Shown piece by piece: positions 9,116 through 17,284 of a stretch of DNA of 64,000 nt. The notes under the pieces were generated by a model. That model was given only the letters and a program-made list of their open reading frames with translations. It searched no databases and was not told the origin of the DNA. The DNA lies in assembly GCF_000303155.1 (NCBI RefSeq), contig NC_018719.1, forward strand, positions 1,426,001 through 1,490,000. The letters run 5' to 3'. The number at the start of each line of letters is the position of its first letter. Position 1 is the stretch's first letter. Source of the DNA: Candidatus Nitrososphaera gargensis Ga9.2 (lineage in GTDB: Archaea > Thermoproteota > Nitrososphaeria > Nitrososphaerales > Nitrososphaeraceae). Made by a program: the position numbers and the translations under genes.

Positions 9116-9370
9116 ATGAGTTACGGAAGAAGAAACGACAATTTCGGTCCGAAACCAGTAGAAACTGGTAAGGAATACGACGTACAGATCACGGAAATCA
9201 GCCGCAAAGGTGACGGCATTGCAAGGATACAAGGATTTGTTATCTTTGTAAAAGACGGCAAGGTAGGTCAGAATGCAAAGATCCGCATCAGCCAGATCGG
9301 ACCAAGGTTCGCAACAGCCGAGGTCGTCAACGGTTCGGCACCCGCTTCGCAAGACACACCAACAAGTTAA
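9116..9370 (+). CDS. TRAM-domain protein
   Basis: An 84-residue protein consisting almost wholly of one TRAM (OB-like RNA-binding) domain: GKEYDVQITEISRKGDGIAR, then GFVIFVKDGKVGQNAKIRIS. Such single-TRAM proteins are abundant in archaea and act as RNA chaperones. A TATA-like ATTTATATATGG lies about 35 bases upstream. Confidence 0.88.
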   Translation: MSYGRRNDNFGPKPVETGKEYDVQITEISRKGDGIARIQGFVIFVKDGKVGQNAKIRISQIGPRFATAEVVNGSAPASQDTPTS

Positions 9371-9379
9371 GAGAAAAAT

Positions 9380-9416
9380 TACTGCGTTCTGACAAACGTT
9401 CGCAGTACTCTTTTTT
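9380..9416 (+). terminator. Stem-loop with T-run after the TRAM gene
   Basis: A perfect 7-bp stem, TACTGCG (9380-9386) pairing with CGCAGTA (9401-9407), followed by CTCTTTTTT. It lies 10 bases after the TRAM stop and looks like an intrinsic terminator. Confidence 0.55.
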
Positions 9417-9682
9417 ATTCATTCAACATGTACCTTTTCAACAGTTCGCTTTCTAATTATTCGCGTATCCTGCAGCGCCTTGGTCAGTGCACTCAGGAAG
9501 CGCAGGATGAGGTGCACTAGATGCTGGATCAGCGATTCTTTGCGTTTTTGCAATTTGTACTGGCGGTAGCGCCTGGCGGCAAGCTTTGACTCTGATGACG
9601 TACTATCAAGAATACGGATCTTGCTTTTAACGGTTAGTCAGTCCAAAGGAATTTAGGGGAACTCGCTCCAAGAGCATCTTGG
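9417..9682. other. Gene-poor spacer with a start-less reverse frame
   Basis: No good gene. On the reverse strand 9419-9643 stays open for about 70 codons and encodes a basic helix-like stretch (LAARRYRQYKLQKRKESL is part of it), but it has no ATG, GTG or TTG in a sensible place. It may be the tail of a decayed gene. The plus strand carries GGTTAGTCAG near 9630, similar to repeats at 41515 and 42169. Confidence 0.3.
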
Positions 9683-10075
9683 ATGCGCAACAACATAATC
9701 GCCATAGTCGCCATTTCTTTCTTGACCATGGGCGCGTTGTGGGGCATAGGGAACCTGCTGAATCCTCCCCCAGAGGTAGAGCTGCCTGTAGAGGACATTC
9801 TCTTGATAGCGCAGCGAAGCACATTTAATGGCACCAACCCGGACATCCATGTGGCCGTGAATGTACCTACAAAACTTGTGGTGCGAAACGATGATGTCGT
9901 GACGCACGACCTGAGGGTGGATGAAGCAGAGAACGGAGGAATAACGCCGATCAATACGGCACCTCTTCGTGGAGGCCAGGATTTTCTTACTGCCATAGTT
10001 GCAGCAGAGCCTGGTACTTATGAATACTATTGCTGGTACCATCCAGAAATGCGCGGCAGGATAATCGCGCAATAA
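9683..10075 (+). CDS. Membrane-anchored cupredoxin (plastocyanin-like)
   Basis: A 130-residue protein with one N-terminal transmembrane anchor (about 5-25) and a blue-copper domain. The type-1 ligands are visible as His75 (THDL) and Cys117, His120 and Met123 in CWYHPEM. It would face outside and carry electrons, in line with the copper-based respiratory chain of ammonia-oxidising archaea. The partner is not shown by the neighbours. Confidence 0.88.
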   Translation: MRNNIIAIVAISFLTMGALWGIGNLLNPPPEVELPVEDILLIAQRSTFNGTNPDIHVAVNVPTKLVVRNDDVVTHDLRVDEAENGGITPINTAPLRGGQDFLTAIVAAEPGTYEYYCWYHPEMRGRIIAQ

Positions 10076-10113
10076 AATAGTAAGTAATAGTGTCACTGCT
10101 TTGCAGAAAGTTC

Positions 10114-10308
10114 ATGCAGATCGTTTATAGTTGCAATTGCAGTGGTCTGCGTGTGCTATCAGTCTTGAATCCAAAACTGGCGGAAGAAAGACTGGACAGG
10201 ATATATGTTTGCTCGCAGTGCAGGTCGGTTTTCCTGTTCAAGTCAGATGTAGAGGATCACAGAGAAATGTCAGGACATGTAGAAATGAAGGTGCGACCGT
10301 TCACATAG
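10114..10308 (+). CDS. Small C2H2-like zinc-finger protein
   Basis: About 64 residues from the ATG at 10114 (a GTG at 10090 would add eight). It ends with YVCSQCRSVFLFKSDVEDH and a second His five residues on, a C2H2-type finger. Its 3' end overlaps the convergent DRG GTPase gene by eight bases. Role unknown. Confidence 0.6.
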   Translation: MQIVYSCNCSGLRVLSVLNPKLAEERLDRIYVCSQCRSVFLFKSDVEDHREMSGHVEMKVRPFT

Positions 10309-11422
10309 CGCCGGCCAGCTTGATTATCGTCAGCACATCTTCGTCTTCAAGCCGGTGATCCAGCCCCACTTTTTGCCCGTCGAACTTGGCGCTCTTGCCC
10401 CATATCAGCCCGTAGCGGAAGTTCTTGGCCATGTTGCGGTGTATCTTGTTGCACACATCCTGAACTGTCGAGCCGTTCTTCATTATCATAGGCTCTTCAT
10501 AGTCGGTCTCGCCTCCCTTGGGACGCATGTAAATTCTGATAAGGTCGAGCTTTTGGTAGATGGCTTCCTTGAGAGCATCAATGTTGACGCCGGCGTCTGC
10601 AGAGATCGGGATAAAGTTGTTCCCTATCTTTGACTGGACCTCCTGGATAAAGCCCTTGTTCACAAGGTCTATCTTGTTGAGCACGATAAGCGACGGGATA
10701 TAGACGCGGTTGCCGTTCAGCACGTCTATCAGCTGGTCGTCGGTCAGGTTGGGCTCGCGGATTATTATTCTGCCGTTTGGTATGCCATACAGCCGCATCA
10801 TCTCCTTTATCAGCCGCTCCGAAACCTTGATTGGAACCTGCGCGTTAACTCCGATGCCGCCTGTCGACGTTTTTTCGATTACCACGTCTGGCGGCCGCTC
10901 GTCCAGCTTGATGCCGGCCTCTGCCAGCTCTTTTTTTAAGACGCCCAAGTGATGAGGCTGGAAGACGTCAAGAACAATGAGCACAAGGTCAGCGCTGCGC
11001 GCAACAGATAGCACGCGCTTGCCAAAGCCCTTGCCGCTTGAGGCGCCTTCGATGATTCCTGGAAGGTCCAGCACCTGAATCTTGGCGCCGCGGTGGTGCA
11101 GCATGCCGGGGACAGCCGTGAGAGTAGTGAACTGGTAAGACGCAACGCGCGATTTGGCGTTTGTGATCCTGTTGAGGAGCGTGGACTTGCCAACGCTTGG
11201 GAGGCCGATGAGGACTACGGTGGCATCGCCTGTCTTTCTGACGTCAAAGCCGACGTTCTCGCCGCCAGTATGCACCGTCCTACCATGAGTGTTTTCCTCC
11301 ATCTCGCGCTTGAGGCGCGCTATCTTGGCCTTGAGCAGCCCTATGTGGAACTCGGTAGCCTTGTTGATCTGGGTGCGATGTATCTGGTCCTGTATCTCCT
11401 TTATCTTCTCTGGAATGCCCAA
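10301..11422 (-). CDS. DRG-family GTPase with TGS domain
   Basis: Translation-associated GTPase of the developmentally regulated GTP-binding family (Obg superfamily). 373 residues: N-terminal helical region, G1 GLPSVGKST at 73-81, G3 VLDLPGIIEGAS, G4 VLNKIDL, G5 PISADAG, and a C-terminal TGS domain ending EDEDVLTIIKLAG. Length and motif order match archaeal DRG. It is a monocistronic-looking gene facing the zinc-finger gene. Confidence 0.93.
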   Translation of the reverse strand: MGIPEKIKEIQDQIHRTQINKATEFHIGLLKAKIARLKREMEENTHGRTVHTGGENVGFDVRKTGDATVVLIGLPSVGKSTLLNRITNAKSRVASYQFTTLTAVPGMLHHRGAKIQVLDLPGIIEGASSGKGFGKRVLSVARSADLVLIVLDVFQPHHLGVLKKELAEAGIKLDERPPDVVIEKTSTGGIGVNAQVPIKVSERLIKEMMRLYGIPNGRIIIREPNLTDDQLIDVLNGNRVYIPSLIVLNKIDLVNKGFIQEVQSKIGNNFIPISADAGVNIDALKEAIYQKLDLIRIYMRPKGGETDYEEPMIMKNGSTVQDVCNKIHRNMAKNFRYGLIWGKSAKFDGQKVGLDHRLEDEDVLTIIKLAGAM

Positions 11423-11506
11423 AGGCGATCACATCCCTTGTAGTAGGTAAAGCGATAAAAACATTCAGTCATGTGTTCTTTGGAAGAAAGAATTGTTATT
11501 TATCTT

Positions 11507-12141
11507 TAGTCTATCGTCAACATAGATCACAGGGGGCTACCTGCTTACAGAATCAGATGGCATGTTCCAGTCAGCATGGCCGCCATAGAACACGTATTTC
11601 GGATTTTCAGACAGGCTATTTATGATTCTCTTCTGTGCGAGCTTCAGGAAATCAAACTATTTGGTCGTATAGAGCTGGATGAAGCCTTGTTTGGCAGCCG
11701 AAGAAAGGGAGGTAAACGCGGCTGGGGTGTTGAGGGAAAGACTCTTGTATTTGGCATTTACAGAAGAAATGCATGGCAAGGTTATCACGTTTCCTGTATC
11801 GGACAGAAGAAAGGAGACGTTGATTCCGTTGATACGACAGCATACAAGAAAAGGCTCGTTGTATTATTCAGACGACCATACTGCGTATGCCGCTTTGAAT
11901 CTGACTGGCAAACATCAGATCATAGCTCATAGCAGAGTACGTTAGAGTAGAAGACGCTCACATCAAGGGAATTGAAGGATTCTGGAGCTATGCCAAGACA
12001 TGGCTATACCACTGTCGTGGTGTACCGAAACAATACTTCCATTTGTATCTGAAAGAAATAGAATTCAGGTTCAACTACAGGAACGAAAATTTGCATCCAA
12101 TACTGACAAAAATGGTCGTCAGAACTGCTCCAGATCTTTAG
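11507..12141 (+). pseudogene. IS1595-type (ISXO2-like) transposase remnant
   Basis: A transposase of the ISXO2/IS1595 kind, broken into at least three frames. Pieces: GLPAYRIRWHV, then IELDEALFGSRRKGGKRGW (first catalytic Asp), a shift near 11765, YSDDHTAYAALNL (second Asp), another shift near 11945, then IKGIEGFWSYAKTW and the C-terminal part ending at 12141. The N-terminal zinc ribbon is absent and no clear terminal inverted repeats were found. The element is dead. Confidence 0.8.
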
Positions 12142-12455
12142 GTATTACCTTTGACTATTTGCTCGTGTCATTTGACTACTTGATATTGATGCTAGCAAAT
12201 TCATAGGCTCCGCTGCTCTCGTTGAAAATTGACCACAGTACCAATCATATAACAAAAATGCTGGATATGAACAGCTTTTCTAAACATTTGCTTGCTATTG
12301 GAAGAGAACAATAATACCTTCGCATTAAATGGGGCCACCGCGTAATGTCGCAGATTCCAAGACCTAAGCTACATTATATATGGCGTATGGGATGGCGACC
12401 GATAACTGTGCCATGAAGTTGCGTTTATATTTTGTACGTTATCCAGACTGTCCGG

Positions 12456-12531
12456 GCTCCGGTGGTGTAGTCCGGTTAAGCATTTCGCCCTCTCAAGGCG
12501 GAGATCCCGGGTTCAAATCCCGGCCGGAGCA
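12456..12531 (+). tRNA. tRNA-Glu (CTC)
   Basis: A full cloverleaf. The acceptor stem GCTCCGG pairs with CCGGAGC; the T arm has CCGGG-TTCAAAT-CCCGG; the anticodon stem TCGCC/GGCGG holds the loop CTCTCAA with anticodon CTC, which reads GAG. No intron. CCA is not encoded after the discriminator A. Confidence 0.95.
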
Positions 12532-12741
12532 TTCTTTTCTCCCACCAGCACCAATTCTAAATTAGATAGATCCTGAATTGTACAGAAGGCTTGGTTGGGA
12601 TGGTGTCATTTTTTGTTCTGCCAGTAATAAGAAAAGATAGCTTATAAATTCGCATAGGTGCTGCTGACAGATTCAAGAATCTTATAAGCATTTAATTTTC
12701 AATGTTAAAAGGGTTATCTATCTAAATGTTATTTGAGATAT

Positions 12742-12852
12742 GTGAACGCAATCGACTCCTTGGTATTGGTGGCACTTGGGTTTGCTCCGACCTTTGCTGC
12801 TCTAGAGATGTCTTGGAGAATGGGCAAGATGATCGGAAGCGCGGAGAACTAG
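12742..12852 (+). CDS. Possible 36-residue hydrophobic small protein
   Basis: A GTG-started frame encoding 36 residues: a hydrophobic stretch (LVLVALGFAPTFAALEMSW) followed by a basic end. It lies in a long gene-free gap, has TATA-like sequence upstream and a strong stem-loop with T-run directly after. The stem (12819-12893) also overlaps its 3' end, so the transcript could instead be a structured RNA. No family recognised. Confidence 0.4.
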   Translation: MNAIDSLVLVALGFAPTFAALEMSWRMGKMIGSAEN

Positions 12853-12905
12853 TGGCCGTTAAGGCCAAGTAACCACGCGTCAGCTTGCCCATTGTTTTTC
12901 TGTTG
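12819..12905 (+). terminator. Nested stem-loop and T-run
   Basis: AATGGGCAAG (12819-12828) pairs perfectly with CTTGCCCATT (12884-12893), which is followed at once by GTTTTTC. Inside sits a second perfect hairpin, TGGCC-GTTAA-GGCCA (12853-12867). This may be a terminator for the small gene or the 3' part of a structured RNA. Confidence 0.45.
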
Positions 12906-13189
12906 TGCTTTTCTAAATATCTATACATATACATAGACTTGCAGTAAAAAATTACTTTCTATTACAAGCAGGATTTATTATAGCTCTACACCTGTCATGA
13001 TCATGCCTCCAACTTCCATCTATAAAGTATTCTACATGCTTGATATCGTCCTTGTCTGATACTATCCATCCTCTCGTCACCATTCTTTGGCGATCCAGGT
13101 AGCGCACGAATTAGCGATGATAGTGAGGGTGGCGGAGGAGGGTCAAGTTGAGATATGATGCTAATGCACAATATTGTATTTAATAGAGG
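12906..13189. other. AT-rich spacer, no gene seen
   Basis: No supported gene or RNA. It ends with the left 9-base target duplication of the MITE at 13181-13189. Confidence 0.5.
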
Positions 13190-13280
13190 GGCTTTGTTTA
13201 AAAAGTCAACAATCCATGCTTGGATAGCTGTTTGATTGCATGACTTTGTTTTTATGAGTTATTACTTTTTACACAAAGCC
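13190..13280 (+). mobile_element. 91-bp MITE, copy A, IS5/IS903-type ends
   Basis: A 91-bp element bounded by inverted repeats GGCTTTGTTTAAAAAGT and (reverse-complemented) GGCTTTGTGTAAAAAGT, one mismatch in 17. It is flanked by a perfect 9-bp direct repeat TAATAGAGG (13181-13189 and 13281-13289). A second copy of identical length lies reversed at 62061-62151 (85 of 91 bases identical). Too short to code; it must depend on a transposase supplied in trans. The ends resemble those of IS903 (GGCTTTGTTGAATAAATC), which also makes 9-bp duplications. Confidence 0.85.
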
Positions 13281-13301
13281 TAATAGAGGATCTCAGCGTT
13301 T

Positions 13302-14186
13302 TTAGAAGGTCTTTTTCGTCCTGTGTATGAGGTAGATGCCAAAAACTCCCATTATTCCACCGGCCACTGCCAGAGGAATGTTTGCTGGCAGTATGACCTC
13401 CACATTTTGCCAAAGCAAGGCCAATTGAAAGACCACCGTCAGGATTATGGAAAATGAGCCAATGATAGAAGTGAGCGAGGCACCTATCCTTGACAAGCCC
13501 ACTACATAAGTCAGGGCCGCAGTTAACGGAAGAAGCGAAAATAACAATAACACCATCCAATCCTGTGCCGATATCGCCGGAGCTTGCGTCGTCCATAGTA
13601 TCATGGCCAGTATCAGGCCGGAAATGAAAAGAGAAGAGCCTGTAACTGCCTGCGCCGAATGCGTCTTGGCTAGTTTTGTAATGAAAATTATCCCAGATCC
13701 AAATGCTGTTGCAGACAGCATGGCTTCTATATCGCCAAATGTGATCAGCGCGTCAAGACCGCTGCTCATCACTGTTGCAAAGAATCCTGCAAGCGCGATC
13801 ATTACACCAGCGAGCTGGAGCCTGCTCAATTTCTCACTCAAGGCAGCCCTTGCAAGAAGTAGTATGACTACTGTCTCAAGCGGCCCGGCAAGAAGGCCTT
13901 CCTTTGATGCGCCTACCCTGCCAACCGAATCGTACCATGCGAATACTCCTGTAGCAAGAAGTACTGAACCAGGCAACAAGTATTTCCAAGATTGAAAGAC
14001 TGTGATGCTCTTTTTCTTTTCAGACCCAAACGATATCAGGAGCATGACTGCGCCGGCCAAAGGGATGCTGTTTGCCGCTATGACAAGTGGAGCGAGCTGA
14101 ATCTGGGTTGCGAGCATTTCCACAATTATTGACTCTATTGACAGCAGAGCAGCATGAAGAAAGATGATCCAAGAGTGGCGAATCAA
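13302..14186 (-). CDS. EamA-family (DMT superfamily) transporter
   Basis: A 294-residue integral membrane protein with ten predicted helices arranged as two EamA repeats, typical of drug/metabolite exporters. The first half includes FAWYDSVGRVGASKEGLLAG and the second AALTYVVGLSRIGASLTSII, the paired repeat signatures. Substrate unknown. It starts 22 bases beyond the MITE, which inserted just downstream of its stop. Confidence 0.88.
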   Translation of the reverse strand: MIRHSWIIFLHAALLSIESIIVEMLATQIQLAPLVIAANSIPLAGAVMLLISFGSEKKKSITVFQSWKYLLPGSVLLATGVFAWYDSVGRVGASKEGLLAGPLETVVILLLARAALSEKLSRLQLAGVMIALAGFFATVMSSGLDALITFGDIEAMLSATAFGSGIIFITKLAKTHSAQAVTGSSLFISGLILAMILWTTQAPAISAQDWMVLLLFSLLPLTAALTYVVGLSRIGASLTSIIGSFSIILTVVFQLALLWQNVEVILPANIPLAVAGGIMGVFGIYLIHRTKKTF

Positions 14187-14473
14187 GTAGTGGTCACGTC
14201 TTTTCAGATACGCCTATTTCTTTATTATGAGAGAGCCAGCTTCAACATCTGGATGATGGAAGTGCAGGCAACAGCAAGAGATCAGTGCATGTTTGTCCTC
14301 CTACGGATTACCAATACTGTCGGACCTGTTGATCTTGCACTGGCCTTTGTGTTTCTTGTCCTACAATGATTAGAACTATCCTTCAAGAGCTCTTGGGAGA
14401 ACATTATTCCAAATGCAGCAAGCAAGTTTGTCAATACGTTTTTGTATAAAGCTAGTAACAATATACTATAACA

Positions 14474-14734
14474 ATGTCTGTTAAGAAAGTAATATCAAAA
14501 GACAGGGTTAAAGAATACATGATCGTCACACTTGTCAGTCACATTGTAGGGCAGCTCGTCTTTCTACCGTGGAACCTGTATGTCATGAACTTTACGCCCG
14601 AACAGTTTCTGAGAGGTGCGATAGCAAGTATTCCAATAGCGTTCATCTGGAACTATGCAGGAATCAAGGTCAACCTGTATTGTAGCTATAAAGTAAAATC
14701 ATTTGTAGAGAATGTGGCGACCCGAAAGCACTAA
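14474..14734 (+). CDS. Small two-helix membrane protein
   Basis: An 86-residue protein with two hydrophobic segments (about 14-36 and 46-66) joined by a short loop containing FLPWNLYVMNFTPEQFLRGA, and charged ends. It resembles small membrane proteins of unknown function; a distant likeness to alanine-exporter-type halves cannot be verified. The start follows a TATA-like TATACTATA. Confidence 0.65.
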   Translation: MSVKKVISKDRVKEYMIVTLVSHIVGQLVFLPWNLYVMNFTPEQFLRGAIASIPIAFIWNYAGIKVNLYCSYKVKSFVENVATRKH

Positions 14735-14809
14735 AAGTCATGGCTTGGTTCTATAAACGCAAAGATTTATTCAATTTACACTACTACTTTTTTACCAGAG
14801 GTTGCTGAC

Positions 14810-15088
14810 ATGCCGCCGGCTCGAAAGAAGAACAGCAAGGGCAAGAAGCGATGGGTAAGCAAGGTCACCACCGAATCAACCTTTCCCAAAAAAGGCATAT
14901 TCACCAAGGATGCAGAGACGATTGCGCGACACATGGCTTCAAAGAAGGTAAGTCCAAAAGGGATAGGCTCGGGCATACGTATGATACAATACTTCATAAA
15001 CCGCGCAGGCAGGAGCTTGCCTGCTTCACGGAGGCGCGAGCTAGAGAAGGCAAAAAGGATACTGCAGGCCCGACAAAAAAATAGATAA
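14810..15088 (+). CDS. DUF3175 protein
   Basis: A 92-residue, strongly basic protein matching the DUF3175 pattern: KGKKRWVSKVTTES, TIARHMASKKVSPKGIGSG and MIQYFINRAGRSLPASRRR. The function of the family is unknown; its charge suggests nucleic-acid contact. TATA-like sequence lies about 45 bases upstream. Confidence 0.85.
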   Translation: MPPARKKNSKGKKRWVSKVTTESTFPKKGIFTKDAETIARHMASKKVSPKGIGSGIRMIQYFINRAGRSLPASRRRELEKAKRILQARQKNR

Positions 15089-15276
15089 AAATTTGCTCTT
15101 GTGTTTTGCCACCACGATCCAAACGGTTTCTACGGGTTTCCAAATGAAGGCTCAGGATTCGGCAGTCCGGTATATTCTCTTCATTTTTTCGCCCTTGCGG
15201 GCAGATAATAGGGGGACTGTTACTTCGTCATCATCCTGCAGCCTGCATTAGATGGGAAGCAGGCCGGTAAAAATCG

Positions 15277-15426
15277 TTATTCTATTACGTGCACGCTGTG
15301 GAAGCCGGCCTTGCATTTCGGGCAAGCAGAATGAACGCCCATACAGTCCAAGCAAAAATCAGCCGCGGCCAAGAATTCGGATTCGTCACCACGGTAAAAG
15401 CAGTTCTCGCAGAACCTCTTTGCCAA
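15277..15426 (-). CDS. Tiny zinc-ribbon protein (49 aa)
   Basis: A 49-residue frame on the reverse strand from a TTG start at 15426: FCENCFYRGDE, CLDCMGVHSACPKCKAGFH and end. Three CxxC knuckles and no random-coding look make it a likely real zinc protein. It sits between DUF3175 (convergent) and DUF6659 (same strand, 45 bases upstream). Confidence 0.6.
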   Translation of the reverse strand: MAKRFCENCFYRGDESEFLAAADFCLDCMGVHSACPKCKAGFHSVHVIE

Positions 15427-15471
15427 ACTCTCTTATCCTAACCTATCCTAGTTGCAATTTAACTTTTTGCA

Positions 15472-15846
15472 TCATTTCTTCTTCTTTCTGCTTGTTGGTT
15501 TTTTCTTGATCGTCTGCATTACCCTGTCCCGTATCCTGTTTACGTTTGCCCGTGGCGTCACTGACAGGCAAAGAATGCCGTCACCAAGTGGAAAAGTCAT
15601 GAGCGTAACTTTGTCATGCTCGGTAATGCTGTAACGAACCTTGCCCAGCTTGTCGCTATACGATTCGAGCGTGGTGAGGTTCCACAGCGACTGTATGTAC
15701 ATCTGCTGCTCGGCGGTCTCGTCGAGCAGCGGCTCGATCCCCTGCTGGAAGCCACCCTCTATGACTTCGCCCCTGTTGTTTACAATGCCGACAAATCGTA
15801 TGTTGCGGTCAAGCTTGATAATCTTGTCGCACAGGTTGCGTTGCAT
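15472..15846 (-). CDS. DUF6659 family protein
   Basis: A 124-residue protein of a family common in ammonia-oxidising archaea and roadblock/profilin-like in pattern. Landmarks: NIRFVGIVNNRGEVIEGGF, QMYIQSLWNLTTLESYSDKL and DKVTLMTFPLGDGILCLSV. A lysine-rich tail follows. Members of this family are often found near signalling genes; here the neighbours are tiny zinc proteins. Function unknown. Confidence 0.82.
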   Translation of the reverse strand: MQRNLCDKIIKLDRNIRFVGIVNNRGEVIEGGFQQGIEPLLDETAEQQMYIQSLWNLTTLESYSDKLGKVRYSITEHDKVTLMTFPLGDGILCLSVTPRANVNRIRDRVMQTIKKKPTSRKKKK

Positions 15847-15887
15847 GAATGGTAGTGGCTTGTAGGAATATAAATCGTTTACACAAA

Positions 15888-16046
15888 TTATTCGGCAAGC
15901 CGGGTTTCCATGGAGTGGCCGTCTTTGATATGCGCAGAATAGTGCAGGTGGACTAGCTCATTAATGTCCGCGTCGGTAAAGTACTTCGTAGAATACCTTG
16001 CAAGCACAGTCTTGCAGTCAGAGCAATAGATCTCTTTGAACGGCAA
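15888..16046 (-). CDS. Small putative zinc-binding protein (52 aa)
   Basis: A 52-residue frame from a TTG start at 16046, with IYCSDCKTVLARYSTKYF followed by a helix ending HLHYSAHIKDGHS. The CxxC plus spaced His residues give a C2H2-like metal site. It precedes DUF6659 on the same strand. Role unknown. Confidence 0.6.
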   Translation of the reverse strand: MPFKEIYCSDCKTVLARYSTKYFTDADINELVHLHYSAHIKDGHSMETRLAE

Positions 16047-16088
16047 TGACAGTACTACAATGAGCAGCTCCCACTTTTATGCATTGTT

Positions 16089-16700
16089 TTAGCGGCGATA
16101 CCTGTTTTCCGTGAATCGCATCTTGGAAGCCTTGTAATAGATCACTTCGCCACGCCGCTCTATCACTGCTACTACCGCTTCCTTACCCATCCTTTCTATC
16201 TGATCGATTGCGCTTGCAAAGTCCTTGACAGTCGTGTTTGTCCCCTCGTTTATGCCAAAGATCACATACTTGGCAGGCTTTTTCTCGTACTCGCCCCGAT
16301 CGTAGACGCGAAAGTCGTTGCCAAACCCGAACCCCTCTTTTGCGACATAGCCCCTGCTTCGCAGGTCTCGGTAGACCAGAAACTTTGTCATGATGTTCCT
16401 GTCGTATTTGAGCAGTAATTCAAACAGCGGGTCAAACGTCATGCCGGGTTTGTTCTTGAGCGCAAGGCGCTTTGTGTGCATTAGGTACAGCGCCTCGTAT
16501 GGCTTGAGCACATATTCGGCGTCTTCCTTTTCGCCAAAGCCCTTTGTACGGAGCTCATCCTGAAAGCGCGTTTTGTCAACCAGTATCTTTCCGCCTGCTG
16601 CAAGCCGCGCCTCTACTACAGATGGCATCTCGGCCTCACTCATTTTAGAGCCAGAAAATGGCTGCTGCGCGCTCGGCGGAGCTGTTGCTGATGACGACAT
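16089..16700 (-). CDS. endA: tRNA-splicing endonuclease EndA, catalytic His not seen
   Basis: Cuts pre-tRNA introns at bulge-helix-bulge motifs. The 203-residue protein has the C-terminal nuclease fold: VYRDLRSRGYVAKEGFGFG, then FRVYDRGEYEKKPAKYVIFG. Tyr133 and Lys190 (VIYYKASKM) match two of the Tyr/His/Lys catalytic residues. The His expected 9-11 residues after Tyr133 is absent (Pro-Ala-Lys there). An N-terminal Ser/Pro-rich leader precedes it. Start ATG at 16700; longer upstream reading would run into the L10e promoter. It could be one subunit of a hetero-oligomeric enzyme. Confidence 0.85.
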   Translation of the reverse strand: MSSSATAPPSAQQPFSGSKMSEAEMPSVVEARLAAGGKILVDKTRFQDELRTKGFGEKEDAEYVLKPYEALYLMHTKRLALKNKPGMTFDPLFELLLKYDRNIMTKFLVYRDLRSRGYVAKEGFGFGNDFRVYDRGEYEKKPAKYVIFGINEGTNTTVKDFASAIDQIERMGKEAVVAVIERRGEVIYYKASKMRFTENRYRR

Positions 16701-16760
16701 AACGATTAAATCACAGCAAACCTCCACATTTAAGCATTCAAATAAAATTAGTGTATTGAT
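16701..16760. promoter_or_regulatory. Divergent endA / rpl10e promoter
   Basis: A 60-base AT-rich spacer between outward-facing genes, with CATTTAAGCATT and CAAATAAAATTAG as TATA-like elements. Confidence 0.45.
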
Positions 16761-17279
16761 ATGAAGGGAGTCAATTATCGTGAAACTCGTGGAATGCCAT
16801 ATGTCCGGCGCGAATACATAGCTGGCAAGCCCCAGATCAAGATCGCAAGGTTTTCCTCTGGCCAGGCCGGCAACAATTATGATTACAAGCTCGAACTTCT
16901 GGCGACTGAAAAGATCCAGATAAGGCACAATGCCCTTGAGGCCGCCAGGCTTGCGGCCAACAAGAGGATGGCGACAGCAGGCGAGACGAGCTTTTTCTCG
17001 ATGCTCAGGGTCTACCCTCATGTCATCCTCAGGGAGAACAAAATGATCGCGACTGCTGGTGCGGATCGTCTTCAGGAAGGAATGAGGCGAGCCTTTGGCA
17101 AGGCAACGGGCCTTGCAGCGAGGGTCATGCCTGGACAGGTGCTGTTTGAGGCTTATGTGACTGCTGCAAACCTGAACCTTGCAAAAGAGGGATTCAAGGT
17201 GGCTTCAAGCAAGCTGGGCTGCCCGACGACCATAAGGATAACACCGCTGAAAGAGCAAGCAGTGGTGGCAGAAGACTAG
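16761..17279 (+). CDS. Large ribosomal subunit protein L10e (uL16)
   Basis: 172-residue archaeal L10e/L16 protein of the central protuberance near the peptidyl-transferase centre. Landmarks: MKGVNYRETRGMPYVRREYI, TSFFSMLRVYPHVILRENK, RLQEGMRRAFGKATGLAARV. The ATG at 16761 gives the standard N-terminus. It converges on the DUF929 gene five bases beyond its stop. Confidence 0.95.
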   Translation: MKGVNYRETRGMPYVRREYIAGKPQIKIARFSSGQAGNNYDYKLELLATEKIQIRHNALEAARLAANKRMATAGETSFFSMLRVYPHVILRENKMIATAGADRLQEGMRRAFGKATGLAARVMPGQVLFEAYVTAANLNLAKEGFKVASSKLGCPTTIRITPLKEQAVVAED

Positions 17280-17284
17280 GCTAG

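Noticed and set aside
12722-12934. 70-residue reverse frame
   Set aside because: Low-complexity, no family look, and it covers the stem-loop and terminator of the plus strand.
15101-15245. Reverse frame reading DDDEVTVPLLSARKGEKMKR
   Set aside because: A stop precedes it directly and no start codon is available; too short to support.
16701-17021. N-terminal extension of EndA
   Set aside because: It runs through the promoter and coding region of L10e on the other strand; the ATG at 16700 gives a normal-sized protein.
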